Shown in pieces: positions 38,832 through 50,473 of a stretch of 64,000 nt of DNA. Source of the stretch: Ehretia macrophylla (lineage: Eukaryota; Streptophyta; Magnoliopsida; Boraginales; Ehretiaceae); the NCBI GenBank assembly GCA_037974665.1, contig CM075765.1, positions 15,123,501 to 15,187,500 of the forward strand, written 5' to 3'. Position 1 is the stretch's first letter. Every line of letters begins with the position of its first letter. The notes under the pieces were generated by a model. The model was not told the DNA's origin and searched no databases. It saw only the letters and a program-made list of their open reading frames with translations. Position numbers and translations under genes: made by a program.

Positions 38832-39898
38832 TTCTGAATGCTACAACTCTTCACTTGCAGATATGTACATATATTGACACATCTATTAGGTATGCATGTA
38901 TATAGCTTTTCTACACTCTCGCAGATAGCGCCAGCTGCATCTGTGTATATATGGTTAGATAATGCAGTACGATATGATTTCTCTCCCTTTCTCCCTCCCT
39001 CCCTCCCTACCCGCGCGCGTCTTGTTGCAGTAGATGAAGAGTTGGACCACCTGCATGTGAATGAACCAGGTGAATTTTCTTATCCACCTCAGTCTTCACA
39101 ACCTACTTCTGAACAGAAAGCCATATCTATCAGCAGCTTAATGCTGTGCTTGCTCCCTTGCCATAGTCTCCCACCTCTGATTGGACTCCTGAGTCTGATC
39201 TAGTGTAACCATTTTGCATAGGCTGTTGACTCAGTTAGGGCAAATTTCACTACTAGTTCTCATTGTTACCTCTCACTTTCACTTTAGTCTCCAGTGTTAC
39301 AAAACTGGCGCAACTAGTCGCCAATGTTACAAAAACTAGCACAATCAGTCCCTACTAGCAACAAATTGATAGGCAGGCTGAAGCTCAAGCAATTTAGACT
39401 CTTATTGATACAGACTATTATATTCTCAATTTTGCGTCTTGCACTGCAACTGTAATCTACTATAATAGGCCCTCACAAATGGCCCTTCTAAAAAAGCCTG
39501 CTAAATTCGTCAGAAAGATTAAGAAGGAAGCAATTGTGGGCCCAAAATTGTAACTTGAAGAGCTAGTTCATTGTAGAGGCCATAGAATTTGTGAACTTTT
39601 TCTTTCTTTTCTTTTTGTTTATAGGGAGACTTAGCTGAGAGAATTTTTAGCAACAATGGTAGCCCTACTTAAAGCTACTCATTGACCGTCTTAGGACAAT
39701 ATTTTTACTCTTTTATATAAGCTTCTGTTATATTTGGACTTCAAGCAGTTTATCCACGATAAGTAGTTTGATTGTTTAGGACAAAAATTTCAAGTTCAAC
39801 TCTGGTTGTCATCATCGTTCATATTTTATGAGCTTAATCCAAGGTGCACGTAAGTTGTCCCGCATCATTACCTTATTGACAACTCATGAAAAAATATT
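38832..39898. other. 3' flank of the helicase gene
   Basis: Probable 3' untranslated region, then intergenic. Contains a (CTCC)n run with CGCGCG near 38990-39020, and fragments near 39240-39365 (CACTTTAGTCTCCAGTGTTAC) resembling MITE ends. An open frame at 38838-39203 has no family resemblance. Confidence 0.4.
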
Positions 39899-40304
39899 GA
39901 GTAGATTTCACATTTAGTCCCTGTAATTTATATATTTTGTTTTGCAGTGTCATATCTAATATTTCAAAAGATTTATAGTAGTCTCCGATATTTGCAAAAA
40001 TGATTCAAAATTGTCTCTATTGTTCAATATTATCCAATTTGGTCTTTATTATTTTAAAAAAAATTTAATTTAGTCCCTATTATTTTTTTAAAAAATTCAA
40101 TTTAGTCCCTGTATACGACTCTTATTTGGGAACTAAATTAAAAATTTAAAAAAATAATAGAGACTAAATTGACTAGTTTTGAACAATATGAACTATTTTG
40201 AATTACTTTTGTAAATACTAAGGACTAGTATAATTTTTTTGAAACATTAAGGATTAACTTAAAAAAAAAATATAAACAATAGGGATTATATGGATAATTT
40301 GCCC
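39899..40304. mobile_element. Mutator-type foldback MITE, family A copy 1
   Basis: The whole 406 bp folds back on itself. The left end GAGTAGATTTCACATTTAGT pairs with the right-end reverse complement GGGCAAATTATCCATATAAT. Flanks are AAAAATATT (39890-39898) and AAAAATAAT (40305-40313), a 9-bp duplication with one mismatch. It is clearly related to 46936-47303, sharing TTTAGTCCCTATTATTTT blocks. Confidence 0.8.
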
Positions 40305-41979
40305 AAAAATAATTTGGGATATTGTGATTGCATTTTGGTATGATTGTATAAAGAACACATGAAATCATTCTTGAGTAATAATAGATCATGTGACGTCATA
40401 ATCGATATGGATTTTGTAGTAGTGGTTTAGATGCGCCTTTCGCTGCCGTTTAAAGACAACTGGTACAAGAAAATAAAAAAAATATCTGCATTAGCCCTCT
40501 TCACCTATACACTCTCACTCCAAAACAAAAATAAACAAAATATAATAACTATTTAATAACTACTCAAGTGCTATCATTCAATTATTTTATGCGTAGTCGA
40601 CAAAGAGGACCAGAAAGTGAGGTTTTACTTGGTTAAAAAAATAAAGCAAAATAAATAATTTAAGTAAATAAAGTGTGACATCCTAATTGAAAAATGCTAT
40701 TTGATGATGATAGCTAGTAAGCTCCTCATCTTACTCGAGCCATTATTATAGTGGCCTCTTGAATTTTCATTTTTTAAAAGGTAAGTTATATGAGACGTGC
40801 TAGTCATTCATTGTTGTTTATTTATTAGGTTGAAGAAATCGTATCACTTGAGAGATTTCGTTGTTTTCGAGACATAATTTATGTTTAGGTTAATTAGAGT
40901 TGTTGGGTAGTAATTTGTAATGATTAGAAGTCTTAAATTCGTGTTATGCCCTCTTATATAAATATTACTTGACCTTTTTTATTTTTTTAAAAAGAATCAA
41001 CAATAATCCTCCACTTAATCTCTCAAGTAATTCGAATTCGACCTTTAGTATCTATTAAAACAAATTTATCCACATAAAAAAAAAAAAAAAATCCATTCGA
41101 TCATGCTTCCCCTCCCCTCTCACGCACACGCCAGTAGAAAATTAGAAATAATAGAACCTAGCGTATCATACTATTATGGTAAAAGACGTGCCATTTTCAT
41201 GAGGTAATGATTTCCAATTTCAATAACTTCTATTGTCTTTGTTAGGGCACTGTCAAGTCTCCATGTAGTGACAGTAAGTCAATACACTTTAGGATAGAAA
41301 CATCTTGCTTTCCTAGTGGATTATATTGGCATGAACTTTTAATGGCATGTCTTACGATTATATTGAATTTATTTTAAAATTATAAATTTTATAATATTTT
41401 TATTTAATCACTTTTATAAACAGTGATAAATGTACATTATGATTAATAAAAATTATAAAAAAATTAATTAGTGCTCACTGAAAAAAAAAATATTTATATA
41501 ATTAAAATCTTATATACTTTAACCCCCATTAATTTTTTTTTTTTTTAAAATTCGCCCTGATTTGTGAAGACATGCATGCAATTTGATGGACCTCTTTTAA
41601 GAAGCTAGAGTGAAAAACAGCTCAATTTGCATGTAAACCACTCATAATTTAGCCCCACCAATTCCGTTAACGCGTAAAAGACTCACAAAATTTCCATTGA
41701 CTTCTACAAACCAAACTTCACGTAACCTCAAGAGTAGACTTTTCCAGGTCTTTGTAAACTTACACTGAAAATGAAAGCCTTGATCTAACAATATTCTATT
41801 AAAAGAAAAAAAGAAAAAAAAAGAAAGATATAAACAATCAAATCCAATATTAATCTCTTCATATTCAATACTAGCCACAAGCAATGGTGTATTAACATCT
41901 ATCTATGTTCCTTGAGGCATAAGGTACTAATTTAAATCCCCTGTTTTTTCTTTCCTCTGTTTTGTTGCTCTGTTTCTTG
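40305..41979. other. Upstream flank of the ATL gene
   Basis: AT-rich, with no recognised gene. A scrap near 41450-41560 resembles GGCGGAT-type MITE interiors. Confidence 0.4.
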
Positions 41980-43194
41980 ATGGATTTTCGTCATAGAAAG
42001 CTGTTAATGTTAAAAATAGTCAATCCATCTAAAAAAAGTGAAGCTGCTGATGACAAGAAAAATGACTCTTGTGAATTTCCATGTTCTCCAAATTGTTCTG
42101 ATGACTGCAAGGATTATCCAGAAAATGTTTTGTCACCCCCTCCACTACCAAGCCACCATTCGTCATCATCGATTTTAATCCTCATGCTTTGCATACTTGG
42201 TGTTGCTTTGTTTTTAGTTTCGTATTTTTCGATAGTTAGATACCGTTCAAGAAATTCCAGGAGAAGAATTTCTCAGCCTGTGAACGATACTCGTGAGGAT
42301 TTCATTGATGAGGATCATGGACCTGTTGTGGATCATCCTATATGGTATATTCGTACAGTTGGTTTGCAGCAATCAGTGATTGATTCGATCGCGGTTTTTA
42401 AGTATAAAACAGATGAAGGGTTGATTGAAGGGACTGATTGTTCTGTTTGCTTGAGTGAATTTCAAGAAGATGAGAATCTTAGGCTGTTGCCAAAGTGTAA
42501 TCATGCTTTTCATATTCATTGTATTGATACTTGGTTAAGGTCACATAAGAATTGTCCCTTGTGTCGCGCCCCGATTGTAAGTGAGGCGAATTCTGCTCAG
42601 GTGAATGCTGGGGAGCCGAATTTGAATGGTTCGGGTTCTGTGGAAGAGAATGAAGCTGAGAGTGTTCAGAATCGCGGCGAGATGGAAATCCATGATGATG
42701 TGGAGGAAAACAGGACTAGTGAAATAAGAACTCGGTGTGAAAGTGTTGATCCATTGCCAATTGAAGAAAAGAATTCTTATCCTCAACCTGCACGGACGAA
42801 TAACGCTCGTGTGAAGAGTGATTTTTTAGCTGACCATAGTGTGAAATTGGATGAAGCAATGGAGCCAATCAGAAGATCGATTTCAATGGACGCAAGTTCT
42901 GCTGCAATGGTTTATCTTGCTGGAGCGAATAATTTTCCTGTTGAAGGAGAAGGTAGCTCTCATATTAAAGATGAAGGGTGTTCAAATGTTCATATGGTCC
43001 ACAAGATGAAGCAAAATTCAGAAATAATAGTCTTGAAGCCAGAAAATAGAAATTCAAGCATATATACACTCATGAAGAGTTCTTCTCTCGGGCGTTCTCT
43101 GCAAAAAGTGCCTCGTTCCATGAAGCGATCCTTTTCGTCTACTGGGAAGAGCTCACTACTACCGACGCATAGCAGAAGCCAGGATTCTAACTGA
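41980..43194 (+). CDS. ATL54: ATL-family RING-H2 E3 ubiquitin ligase, ATL54-like
   Basis: An intronless 404-aa protein, as usual for ATL genes. I start at the ATG at 41980; the frame is open slightly upstream but has no ATG there. Layout: a short basic N-terminus (MDFRHRKLL), a Cys/Asp-rich segment (30-45), a Pro/Ser stretch (51-64), one transmembrane helix (about 65-87), basic residues, the ATL GLD-like segment GLQQSVIDSI, and a RING-H2 finger with ligands C154, C157, C173, H175, H178, C181, C192 and C195, including CIDTWLRSH and CPLC. The long Ser-rich tail holds RRSISMDASS, a possible phosphorylation site. The protein should sit in a membrane and transfer ubiquitin from an E2 to unknown targets. 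The HRKL start and DEDHGPVVDHPIWYI block point to ATL54, reported in secondary-wall and xylem work; family membership is surer than the exact orthologue. A bHLH96-like gene lies 8.7 kb downstream in the opposite direction. Confidence 0.93.
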   Translation: MDFRHRKLLMLKIVNPSKKSEAADDKKNDSCEFPCSPNCSDDCKDYPENVLSPPPLPSHHSSSSILILMLCILGVALFLVSYFSIVRYRSRNSRRRISQPVNDTREDFIDEDHGPVVDHPIWYIRTVGLQQSVIDSIAVFKYKTDEGLIEGTDCSVCLSEFQEDENLRLLPKCNHAFHIHCIDTWLRSHKNCPLCRAPIVSEANSAQVNAGEPNLNGSGSVEENEAESVQNRGEMEIHDDVEENRTSEIRTRCESVDPLPIEEKNSYPQPARTNNARVKSDFLADHSVKLDEAMEPIRRSISMDASSAAMVYLAGANNFPVEGEGSSHIKDEGCSNVHMVHKMKQNSEIIVLKPENRNSSIYTLMKSSSLGRSLQKVPRSMKRSFSSTGKSSLLPTHSRSQDSN

Positions 43195-45102
43195 ACACTC
43201 TGAGCGCTTAAAATCTTTGCTGATCGGTGTTCTAGCTCGCCTTTGATACGATATAAGTAAGATTGGCATTGCTCAGAGGTGCATATTATATTCACAGCCT
43301 TATTGAAAGACAAAATAAGTTGCTGTGAATCTGCAGAATTGTAACATGTAAAACTGAGTGATTGTGGGATTGAAAATTTGAAATGTCACTTCCTTACACA
43401 TTGATTTTGTATTGTGGTATTCTGAAATGCAAAAGATTACTTTTATATGTCATTGAATTCTGATTGCAAATGTCAGAAAAAATCATATGGTTTAACTGCA
43501 CAATCCATCATTCTAGTGAAAGATGCTATGAATATTTTGGCTGGGTAAATTTAATTATTGAATTGATGGTTGAATTTTGAAACTTGTAATTTAGTGTCTT
43601 GTTCTTGGAAATTGAATGGTACACATAATTTTGATATTAGCAGCCAATGATCAACATAGCATTGGCAAGTAAAGGATATTCCAAGTCTTTCGTTTCTTTT
43701 TAAGTTATGTGTTGCATATCTGTGCACTCATAGTTATAGACCTAACTGATCTACAATTAAGATTGTGCGGGTTTTACCGCGCGACCCCTTGCTTTTGTTA
43801 GGCACTAACAACCAGCCTTGTCCAAGAGACTTGAGACAAGCACAGATGCTAGTGTGTCTATGGCTTGCCATGGGAATGTGCCTGAATCCTTTATTTGTAG
43901 GTCTCTCGCCTTCCATCGATGTGGGTCCCATTGAGGATAAGCCATTCTCTTAGGTGCAATTTGTCAAGTTTCCCTCACTTGTACATACATAAACTCTCTG
44001 GCAATGTCTTTTTATTTATCAAGTTTTCAAGCCATCATCGATCATGAATGGATCTGTTCATAAGTTATATAACATTCATATTGTTGAATCCTGCTCATAA
44101 AGTTATAATATTATGAGAGAATCTTCACTCATCCTTGATCGCTAATTTTCTTGGCCTCCGTGTATTGCTAGAAGAAGAGGAAATAGTGTCTTGCAAAAAT
44201 ACAATGTAAGACTGCGAATAATACATCTCAGTTGGGTCCGTGCCTCCCCTCTATCCCACACATCACAAAATTTCGTGTACCAGACTACTCTTTTGTACAT
44301 ATCCGGATGAGAACATTTTCTCCGTGAGCAAGAAGGACACACGCACATTTACACGCATAAATTAGAACTCTGCAAGCCAAGAACAGTCTGATCAAATTCA
44401 TACTACTGGTAGCTCATGCGAAATGTGTGTTTGGCTACTCATATATGCTCGGTAATAGAGTGTGCAGAGCAAAATAGGAACTCATTTCTATTGTTACACG
44501 ATGTTCCAAATCACCATGCCTGAAATATATGTTGATCTTGGACGCAATTGAATATTTTATGGACTAGGTTAGCAAAAAGTTTTTGATTTAAATTTTACCG
44601 TCACCCATTTAAAAATAAAAGAAACTATCAATGTGGAACGCTAAAAAAATAAATACCGCCTGAATATGAGCAGGTATATTGAATACAATAAATAAATATA
44701 ATAAACTTCTCCTAACAGTTTAAGTTTTTAGATGATTCGGTAACTTATTAGGGTTAAAGGCTTTATGCTTTGGTAAATGATTATACTTTGATCATTAGAC
44801 TTGTATCATTGATGTCTTAGCTTGGTTTGATTTGATACCATATCCATAGATATAGGTTGATCTTTAACTTTCTTCTGAAATTTCTAGCTTTTCCATGTAC
44901 TTGCTCTTTTATACTACTTGTGCAAGCAAAAGTCTTCTATCTAGCATAGTATGGTCCAACTTTGTGTATGTTGGTTAACAAAAAAACTTTGTGTATGTTG
45001 GGCTCACCTTTATATCTCAACCGGACCTTTCATTTATGGGATGGAACTGCTACCCTTTAGCAAACAAATCTTCTAACTATTAGCTCCAAATGGTTACTTA
45101 CA
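43195..45102. other. 3' flank of the ATL gene, no gene recognised
   Basis: Probable 3' untranslated sequence to about 43440, then intergenic. The less AT-rich patch 43740-43950 has open frames on both strands without family resemblance. Confidence 0.4.
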
Positions 45103-45272
45103 GGGGCGGATGAGGACTAGTGGGGGCTATAAAATACCGTTAAAATTTTTATGTATTTATTAAAAAAAAATTAAAAATTTATGTATTTTTAGTTAAAAAA
45201 AATTATTAGCTCCCACTGTAAAAAAAAAAAAAAAATATTTTAACTCACTAAAATTTTTTTTTGAATCCGCCC
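45103..45272. mobile_element. GGCGGAT-type MITE with 9-bp flanking duplication
   Basis: Ends GGGGCGGATGAGGA and (reverse complement) GGGCGGATTCAAAA. Flanks TTACTTACA (45094-45102) and TTAGTTACA (45273-45281) match at 8 of 9 positions, which fits a Mutator-type insertion. Confidence 0.75.
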
Positions 45273-45408
45273 TTAGTTACATATGTCTCATGGTTTGTCT
45301 TCATCACTTTTATAACTTTTAGAAGGACAAAGGATGCTGCATATGTCTACATCTTGTAACTTTTGGAAGGACAAAGGACAAAGTAGATCATTTCAACCTT
45401 TATTAGTA

Positions 45409-45533
45409 GGAAAATTCTATGGTGCGCCGGTGTTCTGTGTAACATAGAGACACAAAAGTGAACTCCACATATGTGGAGCCCACATGCATGTGAGTAGGGA
45501 GCACGGGGCGTAGGCGCACCGAAAAACTCTTCC
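45409..45533. mobile_element. Very short foldback MITE
   Basis: The left end GGAAAATTCTATGGTGCGCC pairs with the right-end reverse complement GGAAGAGTTTTTCGGTGCGC. Flanks TATTAGTA and TATTGGTT may be a decayed 8-bp duplication. At 125 bp, and GC-richer than its surroundings. Confidence 0.65.
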
Positions 45534-46680
45534 TATTGGTTTATGTTAATGATGAGTTTACTGAAAATCTTTGTAATAGATATAATATTAAAGTGATCAG
45601 ATTCACTCCAATCAAAGACAAAATAAAAGTGAATTTAATGTAATCGTGTCTATAATAAGTTTTTCGTCATAAAAAAAAAACGAAGGTGGGACAGTTTTAG
45701 GCTTGGATTGGCCGACTCTAAATTGGCTTGACTACGGATCTCTACATGTTACAAGCTTTTCTGTCACGTCCAAGGCCCAAAGCAAGGTCCTAGAAGGTGA
45801 GTTTAAGCAAGAAGCAGTATTCAATATTGTTGGGATAAAGGCCACAGGCCCCATATGACAAGCCCAATATTCACTTTTGCCTCTATGCAGCACTTTAAAT
45901 ATGGTCAGGGACAGAAGAGTATTTTTTTGTTTTTTTTTTTGTTTTAAACATAAAAGGAGAATTCATCACAATGTGCATATACCTATAATTGATTATAACA
46001 TAGAACCAGCTCCAAATATAACAAACTAAAATTAAGAACAAATGGAGCAATACAGTTAAAAGTAAATGTAACAGATGACCAGCGAAGAACATTCTCAAAA
46101 TGGTGAAAAAACTTTTCACAGTAGTTGAAGCTACCTACAAGATAAGGCCACCCAAATTCCAAGAAACTCATTAACGGTGATGAATTGCTGATGCAATAAG
46201 GATGAAATGATCAGGAAAATTTACTATTATTCGATTTATATGACATGAGAAGGTGCAAATCTCATTTTGTCAAGTGCTTGAAAACATTTCACTGTAGAGG
46301 GTATGGTTGCAAATGTGTAACAATCAAGACAATTTTGTTGATTTTCCAATTTGAAGTAGCATCAGAGACTGTCTTAAAGATACAGTTAAATCCCAATCAA
46401 TGCTAAAAGCACGGTAACAAGTGAAATAATGGATTGAAAATCTGGATTACGTTTTTTTTTTTTTTTTTCCTTTCTCTTGTCACACTTTGTATTTCTTTAC
46501 AACTTTCTTACATAATTAAGTTAGGAGTTCAAAGAAGAGAGTTGAGTGATTTACTCATTTTATCTCTACCACACAAAAAATGCAATGTAACGACATATAC
46601 TGTAAAGTCTTTGCAATAGCTATGGATGGCAAAAGTGTCTGCGAAATTATCAGAAATCTCCAAGTGAGAAACAAGACATA

Positions 46681-46710
46681 ATTTTATTTATTTATTTATT
46701 TATTTATTTG
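46681..46710. repeat. (ATTT)n microsatellite
   Basis: About seven tandem ATTT units. Confidence 0.88.
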
Positions 46711-46935
46711 TACAATGGAAGCAAAACTAATGTAAGAAACAACTATATTCAGAGATATTTCACCCCACTTATTATTTTCTTAAAAAAACTATAAGTTGGA
46801 TAAGAAGCTGATCAATTAAATTACTTTTGATTGATCAGTCAGTCTACACAACAATACATGATTTTATATGCTGTTTATAAAGTATTGCCGTGTTAGCACT
46901 ATTGTTCTGAACTTGACTTTAGCATATAAAGAGTA

Positions 46936-47303
46936 GGGTAAATTTTACATTTAGTTCCTATAATTTACATATTTTTTTAATGTTTTCCTTAATGTTCTAA
47001 AATATTTATAGTAGTCCCTAATATTTATAAAAGTCATTCAAAATAGTCTTTATTGTTTAAATTTAACCAATTTAGTCCTTATTGTTTTTCAAAACATTCA
47101 ATTTAGTCCTTGCACGTGACCCCTATTGGAAGACTAAATTGATTTTTTTTTTGGATAATAGGGATTAAATTGACTAGTTTTGAACAATAGGAACCATTTT
47201 GAATAACTTTTATAAATATTAGGGACTAATATAATTTTTTAAAATATTAAAGACCAACTTAAAAAAATGTGTAAACAATAGTGACTATATGTATAATTTA
47301 CCC
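46936..47303. mobile_element. Mutator-type foldback MITE, family A copy 2
   Basis: The left end GGGTAAATTTTACATTTAGT pairs with the right-end reverse complement GGGTAAATTATACATATAGT, and pairing covers nearly the full 368 bp. It is bounded by a perfect 9-bp duplication TAAAGAGTA at 46927-46935 and 47304-47312. Confidence 0.9.
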
Positions 47304-47519
47304 TAAAGAGTACCAGCTTGAAAAATTATTCAACGAATGCAGAAGTTTTGACTGGTGGATAACATCTACTTATACGTGCAAGATTCACAAGAAGTTAAAG
47401 ATTTAAGACAAATAACTGTCCAAATCAATATCTAGAATTTGGTTAAATATCCCTCAATTGTGCATAATTAACTCTGACCCATGGAAAGTCTTCCATAGAG
47501 ATTTCACGTTCTCTTAACA

Positions 47520-47674
47520 GGAGCAGATTTAAGTGTAGAGTTGTAGAAATTGCAGCGATTATTGACCCATAAAATCTTTTAAAATACTATAAAGATAATT
47601 CTTATAGCACCACTAGTCTTAGTCTCTAAAATACTTAACCCCTACTGATAGAAATATACTAGTTCTGCTCTTGC
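47520..47674. mobile_element. Degraded GGCGGAT-type MITE
   Basis: Left end GGAGCAGATTTAAG, right end (reverse complement) AAGAGCAGAACTAG, with related interior. No target duplication seen. A further interior scrap lies at about 47788-47875. Confidence 0.45.
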
Positions 47675-47954
47675 CCCTTATTTATCACTTCGGTTTGTAC
47701 ATTATGCATCCCTAAGAAGGGCATAATTGATAATATGCTACAGGTAGGGATACATAATATCACAATTACATAAAATATAATATTTTTTAGTGGGAGTTAA
47801 TTAATTTTTTAATTTAAAAATACATAAATATTTTAAATAAATTTTGGGACCAATGAGGGCTCCACCTCCCGGACATGAGTTGCATCTTGTTAAGTGATCA
47901 TCTCATCCCCGCAAGTATAGACAGAGCTTGTTTTTTTTTTTTTTTTTAGCCTTT

Positions 47955-48065
47955 GAACGCAAGACCTTCTAGTACTTAGATTCTGATACTATGTTAAATT
48001 ACTACTTTATCTAAAAGTTTAAGTTGTTAGAGACAAATTTATTATATGATTTATTATCATCAACA
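47955..48065 (-). mobile_element. Truncated TRIM retrotransposon
   Basis: One LTR-like segment (47992-48065), reading TGTTGATGATAATAAATCAT on the minus strand and ending TTTAACA. It is followed by TAGTATCAGAATC, a decayed methionine-tRNA primer-binding site. Same family as 55467-55738. The second LTR is missing, cut near a T-run. Confidence 0.7.
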
Positions 48066-48383
48066 CATCCGCCTCGCTACTATACAGATATCACTGTGCT
48101 AACTGAATTTTCATCAACTCAAATTTGCTCAGTACTAATGTTATCAAGAGCCTCTTCAGTCCTCGGTAGTATATTACACCCTTATCATCATGATCTGAAA
48201 TTTATGTTGATTTTGAGGCACACTGTCCCAAGGTTATTGTGCATGTGTAGCAAAAATTGAGAGCCTTTTTCTGTTAGATTTTTGCAGAATATTACTGTGG
48301 ACCTTCATGGGCCCTTGAAAAACAACTAATATTCTTCAATGTTCGTTCAGTCAATTGAAAGTTATCATACATGAAAACTTTAC

Positions 48384-48560
48384 TCATATCAGCAAAGAAA
48401 GTACTCTTCCACCATAATCTAATATTACTTTTTCAGACCATCTCTTCATAAACATAGGTGATTCTTTAGCTTCCTCTAGAGGTTCATAGCCTTTCCATGT
48501 ACTAGCTTGATTAAGACTACTTGTGAGATCAAATCTTATTACTGTTTGATCTATAAGGAT
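48384..48560 (-). pseudogene. Coding-like fragment of unknown family
   Basis: One minus-strand frame has amino-acid texture unlike its AT-rich surroundings: TSSLNQASTWKGYEPLEEA, SPMFMKRWSEK, ILDYGGR. A possible donor (AGA|GTACTT) follows. A diverged relative may lie at about 44780-44960 (minus strand, SKYMEKLEISEES). No family recognised. Confidence 0.25.
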
Positions 48561-48806
48561 TACATGTTTCATACTTTTGTGTTTGTCATTTTTATAACTT
48601 TGAGATGAGCAAATAATTTGACCAAAACAGGAAAAGAAAAAAAGAAAAAGAAAAAAGAGAAGTGCAAAAAGTGCTACATATGTACAAGTGTTGTCAACAA
48701 ATATGTAATGCATGTATCTTACTGAAAGCTTTTCATGAATCATCTCTTCACTGCACCGTACGCATCATCCTTTTCCCCCTATAGGCTATGATATAGTAGC
48801 AGACAC

Positions 48807-48990
48807 TGTCGGATGTAGTAAGAAGTGAGCACATCCCCAACCCAACCCGAATTTTTTGAAAATATACAATTTTAAGTAATTTTTAATCTAAAAATTAATT
48901 TATCTCCCATTGAAAAAAATTATTTGTATATGAGTATTAAATTAAGTATTTTTTGCACCGCCGAACAAAAACCTTCAATCCACCCATGAC
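48807..48990. mobile_element. GGCGGAT-type MITE
   Basis: Left end TGTCGGATGTAGT, right end (reverse complement) GTCATGGGTGGATTGAAG; the interior (TTTTAAGTAATTTTTAATC, CTCCCATTGAAAA) is shared with relatives. Flanks AGCAGACAC and AGCAGATGT agree at 6 of 9 positions. Confidence 0.55.
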
Positions 48991-49029
48991 AGCAGATGTA
49001 TACTTCAAGTGAGTCTTCTCTGAGAGAAT

Positions 49030-49165
49030 TTTATTTATTTATTTTTGATTTAAGGGAGGCCGAAAATCCATACAACACATAAATATAACTAGCGAGAATT
49101 AAACTCACAACTTCTTACATACAGAATGGGTAACTTATTATTGGATCAAAGCCCTAGACTTCTGT
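49030..49165 (-). mobile_element. tRNA-derived SINE
   Basis: Minus strand: GGCTTTGATCCAATAATAAG (A-box side), AAGTTGTGAGTTTAATTCTC (B-box side) and a tail rich in AAATAAATAAAT. Same structure as the copy at 22095. Confidence 0.65.
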
Positions 49166-50473
49166 GAGAGGATTCTTGCGTGTCTTTTAGCAATTGTCTG
49201 TTAATCAAAAGAAAACATTGCAAAGTAAAAAAGGAAGCATTCTTATTAACTGCTCTCCTTTTGGCTCCACATTACTTGGCTCATTCCCCTTTGTTTTAGG
49301 GTAACTCTTTGTATTAATAACACATTAATTAATTTGGGGATCGAATTTTAGCTTATATGTGTAGTCATCAAAAATGACATTTATACTCTAATTTGATATG
49401 AAAATTTAAGTGGAATAGGTTGTTGGAAAGACGTGATCCATTGTGATCTATGTTCCTCGGTGTAGCTTTGTACAAAGAAAATTCTCTCGGATGTTAGAGG
49501 AAAAATTATTAAACAAAGTAATTATGTGGATAGTTCTCAAAATAGATTTTTTGTAAATAACTTGGTAAATTAGAGATAGACGGATGTGAATGTTTTTATC
49601 TTGTAAATAATATACTTGTTTTTTTTATAGTAAAATAAAAAGATTAATTGTCTAGCAAAAAAAATAAAATAGGGATCGATTAAAATGTTCTCTCATGTTG
49701 GTAAGGGTAAAAATCCAATTGTCATGATAACATGATCAATCTTAGCGACCCTTCCCTTTTGAATCCGCTCATAAAGTTATACATAGTAAGGAGAGAATAA
49801 TATATTAGTAAAGTGAAGATTCAAATATTTATCTCCCTTCATGAAGTTACGGGAGAATCTTTCCCCCACATTATCTCTGATAATTGAAGTGGTTATTGAC
49901 GAGGGAAAAGTACTCTGTTGATAACCTTTAATATCCATGTATTGCCTTTAATGCATTAAAGCTGTCAAAAAGATTCAGTCAAGCAAAATATTTCCAGCGT
50001 TTGCTTATTACAAACGGATGCTTATATTGCAATGTCATATCCTCAGCTATTTTGGCAGAATCTGACAGCATTCTTCGCATCTTATTTTCTTCTTTTCAGC
50101 AGTAAGTTCTTTGCATCGTTGATGGCTTCACCTTGTACTTCCTTTTACTCATTTCTATGCTGTAAATTAGGTCAAGTACCATATTCATTCTGCAAATTAT
50201 ATATCAAGATCATTAACTTGTCGCCCAACGTGCATAACTTGATTTAACTACAACTATACAATATATGTCATGTTGGATATGGTTCGAATCCCAAACAAAG
50301 TTAGATACCAAAGACAACTAGAGGTTTGATAAGAATTGAAATACTATAGAAAATAGGAATCGTAATCATAATAGGACTAGCTTTAGTTTATTATAAACAA
50401 GACTATTTGGGTTGAATTTAATTGTCATATACCACAAGGTAAGTGTACCATATTAAATTAGATTAGAGTTACA
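49166..50473. other. Intergenic, nothing recognised
   Basis: AT-rich DNA without a supportable gene or bounded element. Confidence 0.4.

Noticed and set aside
38838-39203. Open frame directly after the helicase stop
   Set aside because: No family resemblance, no splice signal joining it to the gene, and it contains a simple CTCC run. Taken as 3' untranslated sequence.
41962-41979. Longer N-terminus for the ATL protein
   Set aside because: The upstream codons begin with TTG, not ATG; MDFRHRKL at 41980 fits the ATL54-type start.
43734-43953. Overlapping frames on both strands in a less AT-rich patch
   Set aside because: Neither resembles a known protein; overlapping frames on both strands suggest chance.
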